The position numbers and the translations under genes are program-made. From assembly GCA_021646415.1 (NCBI GenBank), contig SOEU01000005.1:1-64000 (forward strand): DNA of 64,000 bases, given 5' to 3'. Positions 7,342 through 16,186 of this stretch are shown in pieces. Positions within the stretch are counted from its first letter, which is position 1. Each line of letters opens with the position of its first letter. The notes beneath the pieces were generated by a model that ran no database searches, was not told the DNA's origin, and saw only the letters and a list, made by a program, of their open reading frames with translations. This DNA comes from Candidatus Brocadia sp. (lineage in GTDB: Bacteria; Planctomycetota; Brocadiia; Brocadiales; Brocadiaceae).

Positions 7342-9039
7342 ATGGATTATTTTATAAAGAATATCGTATCGGTATTGAAAGAGGGAACAAACCTTCCAGA
7401 ACACGAAATAGAAAAACTTATTGAAATACCCCCTGACTTCAAAATGGGTGATTACGCCTTCCCCTGCTACACCCTCTCAAAAATATTGAAAAAGTCCCCG
7501 AACATCATCGCCACAGAACTGTCGGATACATTACATACCATTCCCCCAATCACAGAGATAAAGGCCGTTGGCCCTTATATAAACTTTTTCGTGGACAAAG
7601 TAACATTATCAGAGCTAGCGTTGAAAATTATTTCCAAAGAACGCGACGGATACGGTAATAAGACCCTTGGCAAAGGAAAGACGGTTGTTATCGACTTCTC
7701 TTCTCCAAACATTGCAAAACACCTTGCCGTTCACCACCTTCGATCCGCACTGATAGGAAATGCCATTTGCAATATTTATAAAACCCTTGGTTATACCTGC
7801 GTTGGGATCAATCACCTTGGCGATTGGGGAACCCAATTTGGGCAATTGATTGTTGCTTATAAAATGTGGGGAAGTGAAAATGCCCATAAGTCTTACACCG
7901 TTACCGATCTGAATAACCTTTACGTAAAATTTCATCAGGAGGCAGAAAAGAATCCGGGTTTAGAAGACGAGGCAAGGGCATGGTTCAAAAAGCTCGAGTC
8001 CGGAGATTTTGAGGCAAAAGACCTCTGGCAGCACTTCAAGGACATCAGCTTAAAAGAATTTCAGAAGATTTACGATATGCTTGGGATACACTTCGATGCC
8101 TTCGTCGGTGAGAGTTTTTACAATACGATGGTTGAAGATACCATAACGAGGATTAAAGAAAAGGGACTAACCAGGGTTAGCGAGCAGGCACTGATCGTCG
8201 ATTTGGAGCCTTACAACATGCCCCCATGTCTTCTTCGCAAAAAAGACGATACCACGCTTTACGCCACCCGCGATATTGCAGCCGCAGAATACAGGAAGAA
8301 GACCTACGACTTTGACAGGATGATTTACGTGGTCGGTTCTGAGCAAAAGCTGCATTTTCATCAGTTTTTCAAGGTTTTGGAGTTAATGGGATACGACTGG
8401 GCAAGCCGTTGTGTACATGTGGATTTTGGACTCATGAAATTTAAAGACGGCAAGATGTCTACCCGCAAGGGAAAAGTCATTTTACTGGAGGACCTGTTAA
8501 TTGAAGCCGTTGAACGGGTCAAAAAAATTATTGAGGAGAAGAATCCATCATTGGAAAATAAAGAGACCGTGGCAAAGGAAGTGGGCATTGGGGCCGTCAT
8601 CTTCGCCGATCTCTGCACGAAACGCAGCAAGGACGTAGTCTTTGATTGGGATGAGGTACTAAATTTCGAGGGTGAAACAGGCCCTTATATCCAGTATACC
8701 CATGCCCGTCTCTGCAGTATCCTGAGAAAATATGGGAAGCCTGTAACGGCAGACATACAATTTGAATTATTGAAAGAAGATGAGGCTATCATCCTGATAA
8801 AATATTTAGGGCAATATCCCACGGTAATCATGAAGGCAGCCGAATTTTACGAACCCTCTTTGATCTGCAATTATCTCATTGATGTGTGTGGCAGTCTGAA
8901 CAGATTTTATAATGCCCATCGCGTCTTGTCGGATGATGTGGAACTGACCAAGGCAAGAATATTGCTGGTAGATGCCACAGGTCAAGTTATAAAGAACGGC
9001 TTAAAAATCCTTGGGATGCAAACGCCAGATCGGATGTAA
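7342..9039 (+). CDS. argS: Arginine-tRNA ligase
   Basis: A class I synthetase of 565 residues. An N-terminal Add-1 domain (about 1-115) is followed by the HIGH-equivalent SSPNIAKHLAVHHLRSALIG, the HLGDWGTQFG motif unique to ArgRS, and the KMSTRKG loop near residue 371. The C-terminal DALR anticodon-binding domain contains YTHARLCSI and ends normally. It is probably the last gene of the forward run that starts at aroF; after it the sequence changes to degraded accessory DNA. Confidence 0.97.
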   Translation: MDYFIKNIVSVLKEGTNLPEHEIEKLIEIPPDFKMGDYAFPCYTLSKILKKSPNIIATELSDTLHTIPPITEIKAVGPYINFFVDKVTLSELALKIISKERDGYGNKTLGKGKTVVIDFSSPNIAKHLAVHHLRSALIGNAICNIYKTLGYTCVGINHLGDWGTQFGQLIVAYKMWGSENAHKSYTVTDLNNLYVKFHQEAEKNPGLEDEARAWFKKLESGDFEAKDLWQHFKDISLKEFQKIYDMLGIHFDAFVGESFYNTMVEDTITRIKEKGLTRVSEQALIVDLEPYNMPPCLLRKKDDTTLYATRDIAAAEYRKKTYDFDRMIYVVGSEQKLHFHQFFKVLELMGYDWASRCVHVDFGLMKFKDGKMSTRKGKVILLEDLLIEAVERVKKIIEEKNPSLENKETVAKEVGIGAVIFADLCTKRSKDVVFDWDEVLNFEGETGPYIQYTHARLCSILRKYGKPVTADIQFELLKEDEAIILIKYLGQYPTVIMKAAEFYEPSLICNYLIDVCGSLNRFYNAHRVLSDDVELTKARILLVDATGQVIKNGLKILGMQTPDRM

Positions 9040-9254
9040 ATGCATATTAATTCCATCCCTTTTGATTGTAGCTCAAAATTAGCATAAATTATGACACAAG
9101 AATTTGCTAGAACACCTATTATCGGCCAACAAGGAGAGATTCCCTCCCGTTCATTCTTCAGAAAAACCAAAAAAACTTGCATTCTTCATTATTTTCGTAT
9201 TATTATACTTTTTAAAGGAAAAGCAATTTCCTATCATCTTGACTTCGCCAAGGA

Positions 9255-9476
9255 GTGAAGACCATGCAGGAAGCTTGCTCCGCAACAACAAGTTCGAACA
9301 GAACCATCAAATGTCCATCAGGCAAGTCGGAAACGGAGCGGAAGCCGAAACTCTTGGACCGTCTTCGTGAAGCCCTCCGCCCTCGTCATTACAGCCGACG
9401 CACGGAGCAGACCTATTGTCATTGGGTCAAGTTACAATGCGTGATAAGAAGCACGGCAACTTCTTATATATATTGA
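9255..9476 (+). pseudogene. Integron integrase (IntI-type tyrosine recombinase), N-terminal remnant
   Basis: Residues about 27-59 of this frame (PKLLDRLREALRPRHYSRRT, then EQTYCHWVK) match the start of the N-terminal SAM-like domain of integron integrases. Homology stops abruptly after the W-V-K at about 9432. There the usual continuation (R-F-I/L-x-F-H) is replaced by unrelated sequence, and none of the catalytic R-H-R-Y residues is present. The break lies less than 100 bases before a putative cassette boundary at 9519. I infer an integron platform truncated by deletion or cassette rearrangement. Confidence 0.65.
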
Positions 9477-9518
9477 AACAGTCTGTGTTTGCCGTTTTAT
9501 ACAGACTGTATAATTATT

Positions 9519-9525
9519 GTTCGGC
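9519..9525 (+). other. Putative 5' cassette boundary (R'-type core site)
   Basis: GTTCGGC is complementary at six of seven positions to the R'' box ACCGAAC of the attC-like site at the end of the HNH gene. This is expected if the circular cassette recombined here between G and TT. Confidence 0.4.
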
Positions 9526-9534
9526 ATTAAAACG

Positions 9535-10308
9535 ATGAATCAATTCTACAACATCTCCCCTGGCTATGATCTTGCTCAAAGGCTTGTAAAATCCGTCTAC
9601 GGCATGGCTGGATACTATGACTATGCGGGGCCGTGCTATTTAGGACCAGTAGACAGAGACTACTGGGCGACAGCAGCAACGCCGCATAAATGGACGCTGT
9701 TGCACTCAGCAATCTTTGACTTTGAGAAGGCAAGTATTGACCAAGAACTCGATGTGCTGCCTTTGAAGGAAAACGTCGAGTTTTTTTCGAACTACATAAA
9801 ATTATCTGGCGTCTTGCCGCCAAATTGGCTCAACGAGGCTGAAATAGATTTACACTTTGATAATTTTCAACAGATGCTGGGAACGAGTATAAAGATAACA
9901 GCAGAGGCAGCTTTCCAACTGCTCTTTCGGGATGTCGAGTTTCTTTTCGAGTTCCAGAAACTGATCCGGGATACTCTCAAAGAATCAGAGCATGCGCTAG
10001 GCACTGAATGGCTCAACAACGAGGGGCAATTCCACAGACCAAATTACCTGCCCAGATGGCTTGAGAAAGCTATTTACCATCGGGATATAGGGCATTGCCG
10101 CTCCTGTGGCCAAGACGTTTCTGGTGAAGTATTTCATTACAATCAGTATCACCTTGACCATATGCTTCCGTTATCACAGGGGGGCTGTAACGATCCCACA
10201 AATTTTCAATTATTGTGCAAAGAGTGCAACCTTTCCAAAGGCGGACAGTTGATACAACCGACAAACAGGGAATTGCGTTTCTGGAAAGCAGAAAATACCG
10301 AACCATAG
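9535..10308 (+). CDS. HNH endonuclease, probable integron gene cassette
   Basis: A protein of 257 residues with a C-terminal HNH nuclease module. It has CRSCG and CKECN knuckles framing YHLDHMLPLSQGG (the H-D-H catalytic element) and a downstream Asn in PTNFQLLC, with a K-G-G tail. Residues 1-170 are helical and unlike any family I recognise. I chose the ATG at 9535 (MNQFYNISPGYD). Its TAG stop lies inside an attC-like site and a matching half-site (GTTCGGC, 9519-9525) lies just upstream, so the whole gene behaves like an integron cassette. The target is unknown; defence and cargo nucleases of this kind are common in cassettes. Confidence 0.75.
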   Translation: MNQFYNISPGYDLAQRLVKSVYGMAGYYDYAGPCYLGPVDRDYWATAATPHKWTLLHSAIFDFEKASIDQELDVLPLKENVEFFSNYIKLSGVLPPNWLNEAEIDLHFDNFQQMLGTSIKITAEAAFQLLFRDVEFLFEFQKLIRDTLKESEHALGTEWLNNEGQFHRPNYLPRWLEKAIYHRDIGHCRSCGQDVSGEVFHYNQYHLDHMLPLSQGGCNDPTNFQLLCKECNLSKGGQLIQPTNRELRFWKAENTEP

Positions 10309-10370
10309 CTTGGGCGAGGACGCGCATTTCGCTGGTGCTTCATGCGCGCCTGTCAAGCTAGCCGTTAGCA
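10297..10370 (+). other. attC-like site (59-base element)
   Basis: The 74-bp element starts with ACCGAAC (R'') and ends with GTTAGCA (R', consensus GTTRRRY). Inner arms AGCTTG and CAAGCT form the L''/L' pair, and ACGCGCAT with ATGCGCGC extends the imperfect hairpin. The stop codon of the HNH gene falls within the first arm, typical of integron cassettes. Layout, length and core sites fit, although R'' has one deviation from RYYYAAC. Confidence 0.6.
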
Positions 10371-10387
10371 AAAGGAGACAAAGAAAT

Positions 10388-10621
10388 ATGAATACCAACG
10401 ATCTTGATAAAAACTTCCAATCTCTTCTCCATCCTTCGACATTCAATCTCCCGAAGATCACACCTATTTCTCACTGGCTCAGCGGTGATGCCGCATTCGT
10501 CCCTCTCAAACAGGCGGTGGATGAACTCGTAGCTTGTGCGCCGAAAGATTACGACGTGCACATCCAAGCATTCAACATCACTGTCAGGGAAATCAGATAC
10601 ATCCGCTTAAACTTGGCCTGA
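10388..10621 (+). CDS. Small protein of unknown function following the attC-like site
   Basis: This 77-residue ORF begins 17 bases after the attC core, with AAAGGAG about 11 bases before the ATG. The sequence (SHWLSGDAAFVPLKQAVDEL, then a D-V-H-I-Q-A-F-N-I strand) has a normal composition and looks real. I do not recognise the family. It may be a second cassette or the N-terminal half of a longer protein cut short. No attC is visible after it. Confidence 0.55.
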   Translation: MNTNDLDKNFQSLLHPSTFNLPKITPISHWLSGDAAFVPLKQAVDELVACAPKDYDVHIQAFNITVREIRYIRLNLA

Positions 10622-10666
10622 AAATAGGATATTGAATAAATCTCTAAAATAATTTAAAATTCTCTT

Positions 10667-10888
10667 ATGATTATAGATACAATACCACAATTAAAAAAAT
10701 TATCCAATTCCGAGAAGCTTTTGCTTATCAATGAGCTGTGGGAGTCTTTATCTTTACAAGAAGATGCTTTACCAGTTCCGGACTCTCACAAAAAAATATT
10801 GGACGAACGTCTTAGAGAGCATGAAGCAAATCCAGAACAAGGCTCTGCATGGAAAGAAGTAAAGACTAGGATATTGAAGAAAAAATGA
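10667..10888 (+). CDS. Addiction-module antitoxin, Unstab_antitox family (TIGR02574-like)
   Basis: A 73-residue protein with the family core EKLLLINELWESL and the later H-K-x-I-L-D-E-R-L-x-E-H-E stretch. It is a distant paralogue of the antitoxin at 218-418. Its TGA overlaps the ATG of the next ORF (ATGA), the classic coupling to a RelE/ParE toxin. The partner is only 51 residues and appears abnormal, so the module may be inactive. Confidence 0.75.
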   Translation: MIIDTIPQLKKLSNSEKLLLINELWESLSLQEDALPVPDSHKKILDERLREHEANPEQGSAWKEVKTRILKKK

Positions 10889-11040
10889 ACCTTGAAATTT
10901 TCATCAAGCCTCGAGCGGAATTCGCGGAACTCTGTGAAATAGTTGAAGAAACAATTGAGCTTTACAAAAAAGATGGAAAACCGCTGCCCCCGCCAACAGC
11001 GGGTAAGGACTATGCAAACAGGTTAATACAGATCGCTTGA
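10885..11040 (+). pseudogene. Truncated or chimeric toxin-antitoxin partner
   Basis: The 51-residue ORF sits where a RelE/ParE toxin should be. Its start (MNLEIFIKPRAE) resembles the first strand of ParE toxins. The remainder (ETIELYKKDGKPLPPPTAGK) instead resembles the linker of HicB antitoxins, where a helix is followed by a D-G-x-P-(I/L)-P turn. I infer a deletion that fused the toxin start to a HicB-like fragment. It could also be a small real protein I do not recognise. Confidence 0.4.
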
Positions 11041-11071
11041 CGTCCAATCTGCATAAATTCAATATAATACC

Positions 11072-11713
11072 ATGTCAGAAGAACGTGTAAAAAAGATACT
11101 ATCACTCCTTGAAAAGGCATACCCGGATGCAAGGCTTGTACTCCATTACAAAAATCCTCTGGAATTACTTGTTGCTACCATCCTTGCCGCACAGTGTACC
11201 GATGAAAGGGTCAATAAAGTAACAGAAACACTGTTCAAAAAATACAAGACAGCGCGGGATTATGCCAATGAGAAGCAAGCGATCTTTGAGCAGGAAATCC
11301 GCACTACTGGTTTTTATAAAAATAAGGCAAAAAACATTATTGCCTGCGCGAAAGAACTCGTCGAAAGATTTAAAGGGAATGTACCCGATACCATGGAAGA
11401 CCTCGTAACCTTGCCAGGGGTAGGAAGAAAAACTGCCAGTGTGCTCTTAGGAAATGTCTTTGGGAGACCGGCCATAGCCGTGGATACCCATGTCTTCCGC
11501 GTTTCTCATCGCCTAGAACTTGCCAGGTCTAACGATCCGGACAAGGTCGAACAGGAACTCTGCAAGATCATTCCCCAGGAAAAATGGACACGATCATGCC
11601 TTGTCCTGGGAACCCACGGACGACGCACCTGCATTGCACGAAAGCCACTCTGCAATGAATGCGCAGTGGAAAAGTTGTGCAACTCGCCGGAAAAAACGTA
11701 CAACAGCAAATAG
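11072..11713 (+). CDS. nth: Endonuclease III (DNA glycosylase/AP lyase)
   Basis: The enzyme removes oxidised pyrimidines and nicks at abasic sites. At 213 residues it has normal length. The helix-hairpin-helix LPGVGRKTA carries the catalytic lysine, and the catalytic aspartate follows in AVDTHVFRV. A C-x6-C-x2-C-x5-C motif at the C-terminus binds the [4Fe-4S] cluster. It stands alone between accessory DNA and a repeat-containing gap before guaB. Confidence 0.95.
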   Translation: MSEERVKKILSLLEKAYPDARLVLHYKNPLELLVATILAAQCTDERVNKVTETLFKKYKTARDYANEKQAIFEQEIRTTGFYKNKAKNIIACAKELVERFKGNVPDTMEDLVTLPGVGRKTASVLLGNVFGRPAIAVDTHVFRVSHRLELARSNDPDKVEQELCKIIPQEKWTRSCLVLGTHGRRTCIARKPLCNECAVEKLCNSPEKTYNSK

Positions 11714-12103
11714 TACCAGGGGATAACTATAATACCTTGTGCATTCATACAGAAACACTCTACAGTCACAGGAAAGGAACGGAAAAATGTATAAACACCC
11801 GTCTTGCACACAGGGGCGTTGATCTGTATACTATATTGAAATTACCAGCAATAACTTACACCTTTAAACTTAACAAAACACAACTTAAATTTCCTAATCC
11901 GAACGAGTCGGAAAAGACAAAATCAGAAACACGAAATTCGTGAGTCAACCCTGTCAGGGTTTTAAACCCTGACAGGGTTAATACTTTTTGCTAAAAATGT
12001 CAAAAGTATCTTTGGAAGATACTAATCATCTTTAATAGGAAAACTTACAAAAAACATTTACCGTGTAATAATAACAACTATTGGAGGTAATGAAATAACT
12101 CTC
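11714..12103. other. Intergenic region before guaB
   Basis: No convincing gene is seen. The region contains the dispersed repeat at 11901-11980. GGAGG at 12083-12087 may be the guaB ribosome-binding site, although its distance from the ATG is longer than usual. Confidence 0.4.
11901..11980 (+). repeat. Dispersed repeat A, copy 1 (with CCCTGTCAGGG palindrome)
   Basis: The copy contains GACAAAATCAGAAACACGAA followed by AATTCGTGAGTC and a palindrome made of AACCCTGTCAGGG and CCCTGACAGGGTT. A second copy in inverted orientation lies at 54323-54410. The two share most of about 80 positions, including the flank outside the palindrome. Confidence 0.8.
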
Positions 12104-13618
12104 ATGTCACCCAACGGACTGGACGCCAAAACATTTTTTGAACGCCAGGGGGGAATCACCTATAATGATTTTATCCTGCTGCCAGGTCATATTGACTTTA
12201 CTCTCGACCAGATCGGTCTTGAAACCAACTTGACCCGTAACATAAAGGTCAAAAGACCCGTGGTGAGCTCTCCCATGGATACCGTAACTGAATCAAGGAT
12301 GGCTATCAGTATGGCCATGCTTGGGGGTATCGGTATCATTCATTACAACAACAGTATTGAGGAACAGGTGAAAGAAGTGCGTCGGGTCAAAAGATTCGAG
12401 AATGGATTTATTACAGAACCTGTAGTCCTCAGCCCAAACCACACCATCCGGGATGTAGACACCCTCAAAGAAACCTATGGCTTTTCAGGTATCCCAATTA
12501 CTGAGGATGGCACATTAAACTCGAAACTTGTTGGTATCGTAACCAAGAGGGATATTGATTTTGAGGAAAACCGAACTAAAAAATTAAAAGAGGTGATGAC
12601 CACCCAATTGGTTACTGCACCAGCCGGTATTTCCCTTGCCGAGGGGAACCGAATACTCAAAGAAAGCAAGAAGGGAAAACTTCCCCTTGTTGATAAGCAA
12701 GGCCGTCTTGTATCTCTCATGAGTCGTACCGATTTATTGAAGAATGAGGACTTCCCCTTTGCATCGAAAAACAGGGACAAACAACTCCTCGTTGGGGCAG
12801 CGCTTTCTACACGGGAAGATGATAAAGAACGACTAGCTGAACTGGTGAAAGCAGGTGTCGATGTTATCGTTATTGATTCATCACAGGGTGATTCTGTTTT
12901 TCAAATTAACACGATCAAATACATCAAGCAAAAATACCCGCAGCTCGATGTGGTGGGAGGAAATGTAGTCACCGCCAAACAGTGCAAATCATTGATTGAT
13001 GCAGGCGTCGATGCCCTTCGTATCGGCATGGGCAGCGGGTCTATCTGTATTACACAGGACACCCTTGCGGTGGGAAGGGCTCAGGGCTCGGCTGTGTACC
13101 ATACTGCAAAATTCTCTAAAGAATACGCCAACATCCCTGTTATTGCGGATGGTGGCATAGCTAATATTGGGCACATTGTAAAGGCATTGTCTCTGGGTGC
13201 CAGCACGGTTATGATGGGAGGCTTGCTTGCCGGTACCAGTGAATCCCCCGGTGAATATTTTTACGAAGGTGGGGTTCGTGTGAAAAAATATCGGGGTATG
13301 GCGTCCCATGAAGCCATGGAAAAAGGAGGAGGAAAAAGGTATCTTTCTGTAGAAGACCGGATAAAAGTTGCACAGGGTGTTACCGGTACGGTTGTAGATA
13401 AGGGGTCAGCCATCCATCTTGTTCAATACCTGATGCAAAGCCTGCTCCATTCATTGCAGGAGCTTGGGCTCAGAAACATTCAAGAACTTCATAACGGACT
13501 CTACGAAGGTACACTCCGTTTTGAAATGCGGTCACCATCAGCACAAACGGAAGGTGCCGTCCACAACCTTTACTCCTTTAAGGAACCGCACCTGGGTTTG
13601 TTACGAATGGGGAGATAA
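12104..13618 (+). CDS. guaB: IMP dehydrogenase, eukaryote-like type
   Basis: The enzyme oxidises IMP to XMP, the committed step of GMP synthesis. Two CBS domains occupy about residues 105-225 inside the barrel, and the catalytic cysteine is Cys315 in GSGSICITQ. The protein of 504 residues follows animal/fungal IMPDH closely along its full length: it starts with a long N-terminal segment containing [13 protein letters not shown], has [10 protein letters not shown] and [20 protein letters not shown], and keeps the C-terminal SSAQ/EGGVH-like tail as [15 protein letters not shown]. Most bacterial GuaB proteins are shorter and differ in these segments. Transfer or retention of an unusual clade is likely. 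Confidence 0.93.
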   Translation: MSPNGLDAKTFFERQGGITYNDFILLPGHIDFTLDQIGLETNLTRNIKVKRPVVSSPMDTVTESRMAISMAMLGGIGIIHYNNSIEEQVKEVRRVKRFENGFITEPVVLSPNHTIRDVDTLKETYGFSGIPITEDGTLNSKLVGIVTKRDIDFEENRTKKLKEVMTTQLVTAPAGISLAEGNRILKESKKGKLPLVDKQGRLVSLMSRTDLLKNEDFPFASKNRDKQLLVGAALSTREDDKERLAELVKAGVDVIVIDSSQGDSVFQINTIKYIKQKYPQLDVVGGNVVTAKQCKSLIDAGVDALRIGMGSGSICITQDTLAVGRAQGSAVYHTAKFSKEYANIPVIADGGIANIGHIVKALSLGASTVMMGGLLAGTSESPGEYFYEGGVRVKKYRGMASHEAMEKGGGKRYLSVEDRIKVAQGVTGTVVDKGSAIHLVQYLMQSLLHSLQELGLRNIQELHNGLYEGTLRFEMRSPSAQTEGAVHNLYSFKEPHLGLLRMGR

Positions 13619-14205
13619 ATTTTTTGTAAACGCTCAGCAATCAGCCTTCAGCGATCAGGATTATATTCGATTGGATATGAGAGACAAGGACATCAATTTT
13701 TTGAATATTTCAGCTAATTTCCTTACATTATTACTCAAATTTTTGAAATTCAGATTTGTTTGACTATATCCAGAGATTAATAACCCTGGATAAAATAAAT
13801 ACAGATCAAACAACAACGAGTCCCAAAGGGACGAAAGAATCTAGCCAGGGGTGAAAGCCCCTGGAGAAGAAAACATCACAATAATCAGCCCCAGCGGGGC
13901 GAAAGAAAAATCCTTACTGACATGAGATTGATTTTTTTCATCTCATTAGTAAATAATAACAATACTCTTTCACCCCTTCGGGGTTTGCATATGTTCTATT
14001 CTATTTTCAGGGGGCTTCACCCCCTGCTATATACTAACGGCCTTTCAGGCCTCAAAGATATATAGTCAAACAAAATAGATTTCGAACGCAATATTATGTC
14101 GCCATCCGGCAAACTGAAGTTCGCCTTACACAAAGGGCGGCGCTAAATTGTTTTTGCCGAAAATGCAAAAATATTTTTATTAAAAACTTATGGTTTCCTT
14201 CATCC
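13619..14205. other. Intergenic repeat-rich region
   Basis: No gene is visible in this 587-base gap. It holds repeated short hairpins (see 13813-14062) and near 14110 a fragment of the 'ctgaagttcg' repeat also seen at 22216 and 58609. Confidence 0.5.
13813..14062. repeat. Cluster of short palindromic repeats (CCCC-TTC-GGGG type)
   Basis: Successive hairpins include TCCCAAAGGGA, CCAGGGGTGAAAGCCCCTGG, CCCAGCGGGG, CACCCCTTCGGGGT and CAGGGGGCTTCACCCCCTG, then GGCCTTTCAGGCC. The right half, read on the opposite strand, resembles the repeat at 15655-15740 in both the TATATAGC-GGGGG-TGAAGCC core and its flanks. Confidence 0.7.
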
Positions 14206-15552
14206 ATGACCGTTAAACAAAACGCTATAGAAATCGTAAAATCTCTGCACGAACACGGCTATAAAGCTTTTTTTGCAGGTGGTTGTGTGCGCGACATGAT
14301 CATGGGGAAGGAATCGGCCGATTATGACATTGCCACCAATGCACTTCCCCAGGATGTCATGAAACTCTTTGAGAAGACCATCCCTGTTGGTGTACAGTTT
14401 GGCGTAGTAATCGTTGTTAAAAATAGTCACAACTTCGAGGTAGCCACCTTCCGCACGGAAGGTTCTTACAGCGATGGACGTCATCCTGATTACGTAGCCT
14501 TTTGTACCCCAGAAGACGATGTAAAGCGAAGAGACTTCACCATCAACGGTCTGCTGTACGATCCCATAAAGAATGAGATACTCGATTACGTTGGCGGACG
14601 CGAGGACATTTCTCAGGGGATTATCCGAACTATCGGAAATCCCATCGAACGATTCACCGAAGACAAGCTGCGTATGATACGGGCTGTCCGCTTTGCATGC
14701 CGTTTTCATTTCCCCATTCATACCGATACAAAACAGGCGATTATTCAACTTGCAAAGAATATTCATGTAGTCAGCGCTGAACGCATACGGGAAGAACTGG
14801 AAAAGATATTAACAGGTCCTAATCCGCATATCGGCATCAAACTCCTGGACGAACTCCATCTCTTGCAAGAGGTATTGCCAGAGGTATCCAACATGAAAGG
14901 AGTGCGACAGCCTGAAAATTTTCATCCTGAAGGAGACGTCTTCGTCCACACCCTCTTGTGCCTGTCCAAACTTGCCCCTGTTACTGAACAGGGGATGGAA
15001 AAACCATCATTCACATTAGCCATGGGGGTGTTATTACACGATATCGGTAAAACCGTTACGTTTGAGGAGTTGGATCGGATTCGGTTCAATCTGCACGAAA
15101 AAGTGGGTGCTGATATGGCTGCAAAGATTTGTGATCGACTGAAGACATCAAATGCTGAAAAAGAGCGGATTGTCTGGCTTGTCCTGAAACATTTATATTT
15201 TAAAGATGCCCAAAAGATGCGACTGAACAAACTCAAGAGACTCTTTGCAAATGAAGGCTATCCGGAACTGGCGGAGTTATGCAGGATTGATGCCCTTTCA
15301 AGCTGCGGTGACCTATCAGATTATCATTACTGTCAGGAGATGTTCAGCAAACTGACCCACGAAGAGGTCAAACCCAAACCACTGATTACCGGACACGACC
15401 TCATTGCCATGGGACTCAGACCCGGTCCTGTGTTTAAAGACATTTTAACAAAAATTGAAGACGAACAACTCGATGGCAACGTTACAACGAAGGATGCCGC
15501 CATTGAGGTGATCAGAGCATTGATTTCTCAAATGAAAACTGTACTCAAGTAA
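14206..15552 (+). CDS. cca: CCA tRNA nucleotidyltransferase / poly(A) polymerase family with HD domain
   Basis: A 448-residue class II nucleotidyltransferase. FFAGGCVRDMI and the catalytic DYDIATNA metal site are followed by RRDFTINGL and the template-like ERFTEDKLRMIRAVRF motif. From about residue 240 there is an HD domain with VFVHTLLC and LLHDIGK. Members add or repair the 3' CCA of tRNA, or add poly(A) tails; sequence alone does not fully separate the two. A CCA-adding role is preferred because no other candidate lies nearby. Confidence 0.88.
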   Translation: MTVKQNAIEIVKSLHEHGYKAFFAGGCVRDMIMGKESADYDIATNALPQDVMKLFEKTIPVGVQFGVVIVVKNSHNFEVATFRTEGSYSDGRHPDYVAFCTPEDDVKRRDFTINGLLYDPIKNEILDYVGGREDISQGIIRTIGNPIERFTEDKLRMIRAVRFACRFHFPIHTDTKQAIIQLAKNIHVVSAERIREELEKILTGPNPHIGIKLLDELHLLQEVLPEVSNMKGVRQPENFHPEGDVFVHTLLCLSKLAPVTEQGMEKPSFTLAMGVLLHDIGKTVTFEELDRIRFNLHEKVGADMAAKICDRLKTSNAEKERIVWLVLKHLYFKDAQKMRLNKLKRLFANEGYPELAELCRIDALSSCGDLSDYHYCQEMFSKLTHEEVKPKPLITGHDLIAMGLRPGPVFKDILTKIEDEQLDGNVTTKDAAIEVIRALISQMKTVLK

Positions 15553-15858
15553 ATAAACGATATTTTTTGATCATATCGGTATTAAAACAATGGTATCAAT
15601 TTAGTTTTTTGAAAAATTGTAACTGTGATATATACAATGAAAATGTCAATTTTCATACCCGAAGGGCTTTCTGTATATAGCGGGGGGTGAAGCCTCCCGC
15701 AATGAATAATAAATTGGTTAGCCCTGAAAGGGTGATACACTATCTTAATTCAATAACATTGCTCATCAAGGGAGGATTGCAATTGTGCAGTTTCCTCTGT
15801 CCTTGTTGGGAGGACTAAGGCGAGAGGTATATAAACTTATTTTGTTGCCATAATAAAA
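15553..15858. other. Intergenic region with repeat
   Basis: A 306-base AT-rich gap holding the palindromic repeat at 15655-15740. I see no other gene before the small cysteine-rich ORF at 15859. Confidence 0.4.
15655..15740 (+). repeat. Palindromic repeat related to the 13813-14062 cluster
   Basis: CCCGAAGGGC, then GCGGGGGGTGAAGCCTCCCGC, then AGCCCTGAAAGGGT occur within 80 bases. The order and spacing match the opposite strand of 13985-14055. Confidence 0.65.
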
Positions 15859-16032
15859 ATGGGTAAATGCCAGGACAAAAAATATCCCTGTGAGGACTGT
15901 TTTAGCTGCCAGTTTTGTAGCGACGAACGCTGTGCCATGTGTCTGTGCAGTAAGCATAAGGCCAGGCAGTTAAGCGTGGAAGAACAGATCGCCATGTATG
16001 AAGCGTTAAATAAGGATACGTTTCGTAAATGA
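15859..16032 (+). CDS. 57-residue cysteine-rich protein
   Basis: The ORF has eight cysteines in its first 30 residues (positions 4, 11, 14, 17, 20, 25, 28, 30), including a run CEDCFSCQFC (C-x2-C-x2-C-x2-C) and CAMCLC. The rest is a short charged helix. Such spacing suggests a Zn or Fe-S binding mini-domain. The ribosome-binding site is weak, which lowers certainty, but the non-random cysteine pattern argues for a real gene. I do not recognise the family. It lies between cca and the U32 gene on the same strand. Confidence 0.55.
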   Translation: MGKCQDKKYPCEDCFSCQFCSDERCAMCLCSKHKARQLSVEEQIAMYEALNKDTFRK

Positions 16033-16074
16033 GGGAAACAGTCACAATTCCTAATTCTAACAAGCCAGAACTAA

Positions 16075-16136
16075 AAAATTTTAGATTTACGATTTCTGAT
16101 TTGAGATTGAAATCGTAAACCGTAAGTCTAAAATCG
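16075..16136. repeat. AT-rich inverted repeat before the U32 gene
   Basis: TTTTAGATTTACGATTT faces GAAATCGTAAACCGTAAGTC followed by TAAAA across a short loop. It may be a dispersed repeat. Its position 50 bases before a start codon could also affect transcript structure. Confidence 0.45.
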
Positions 16137-16186
16137 CAAATCACAATTTTTCCCACAATTGCTAAAATTTAACTTGTAGTATATTC

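Noticed and set aside
9104-9370. An 88-residue ORF overlapping the integrase remnant
   Set aside because: It is a different frame of the same DNA with no domain similarity; the IntI match is in the overlapping frame.
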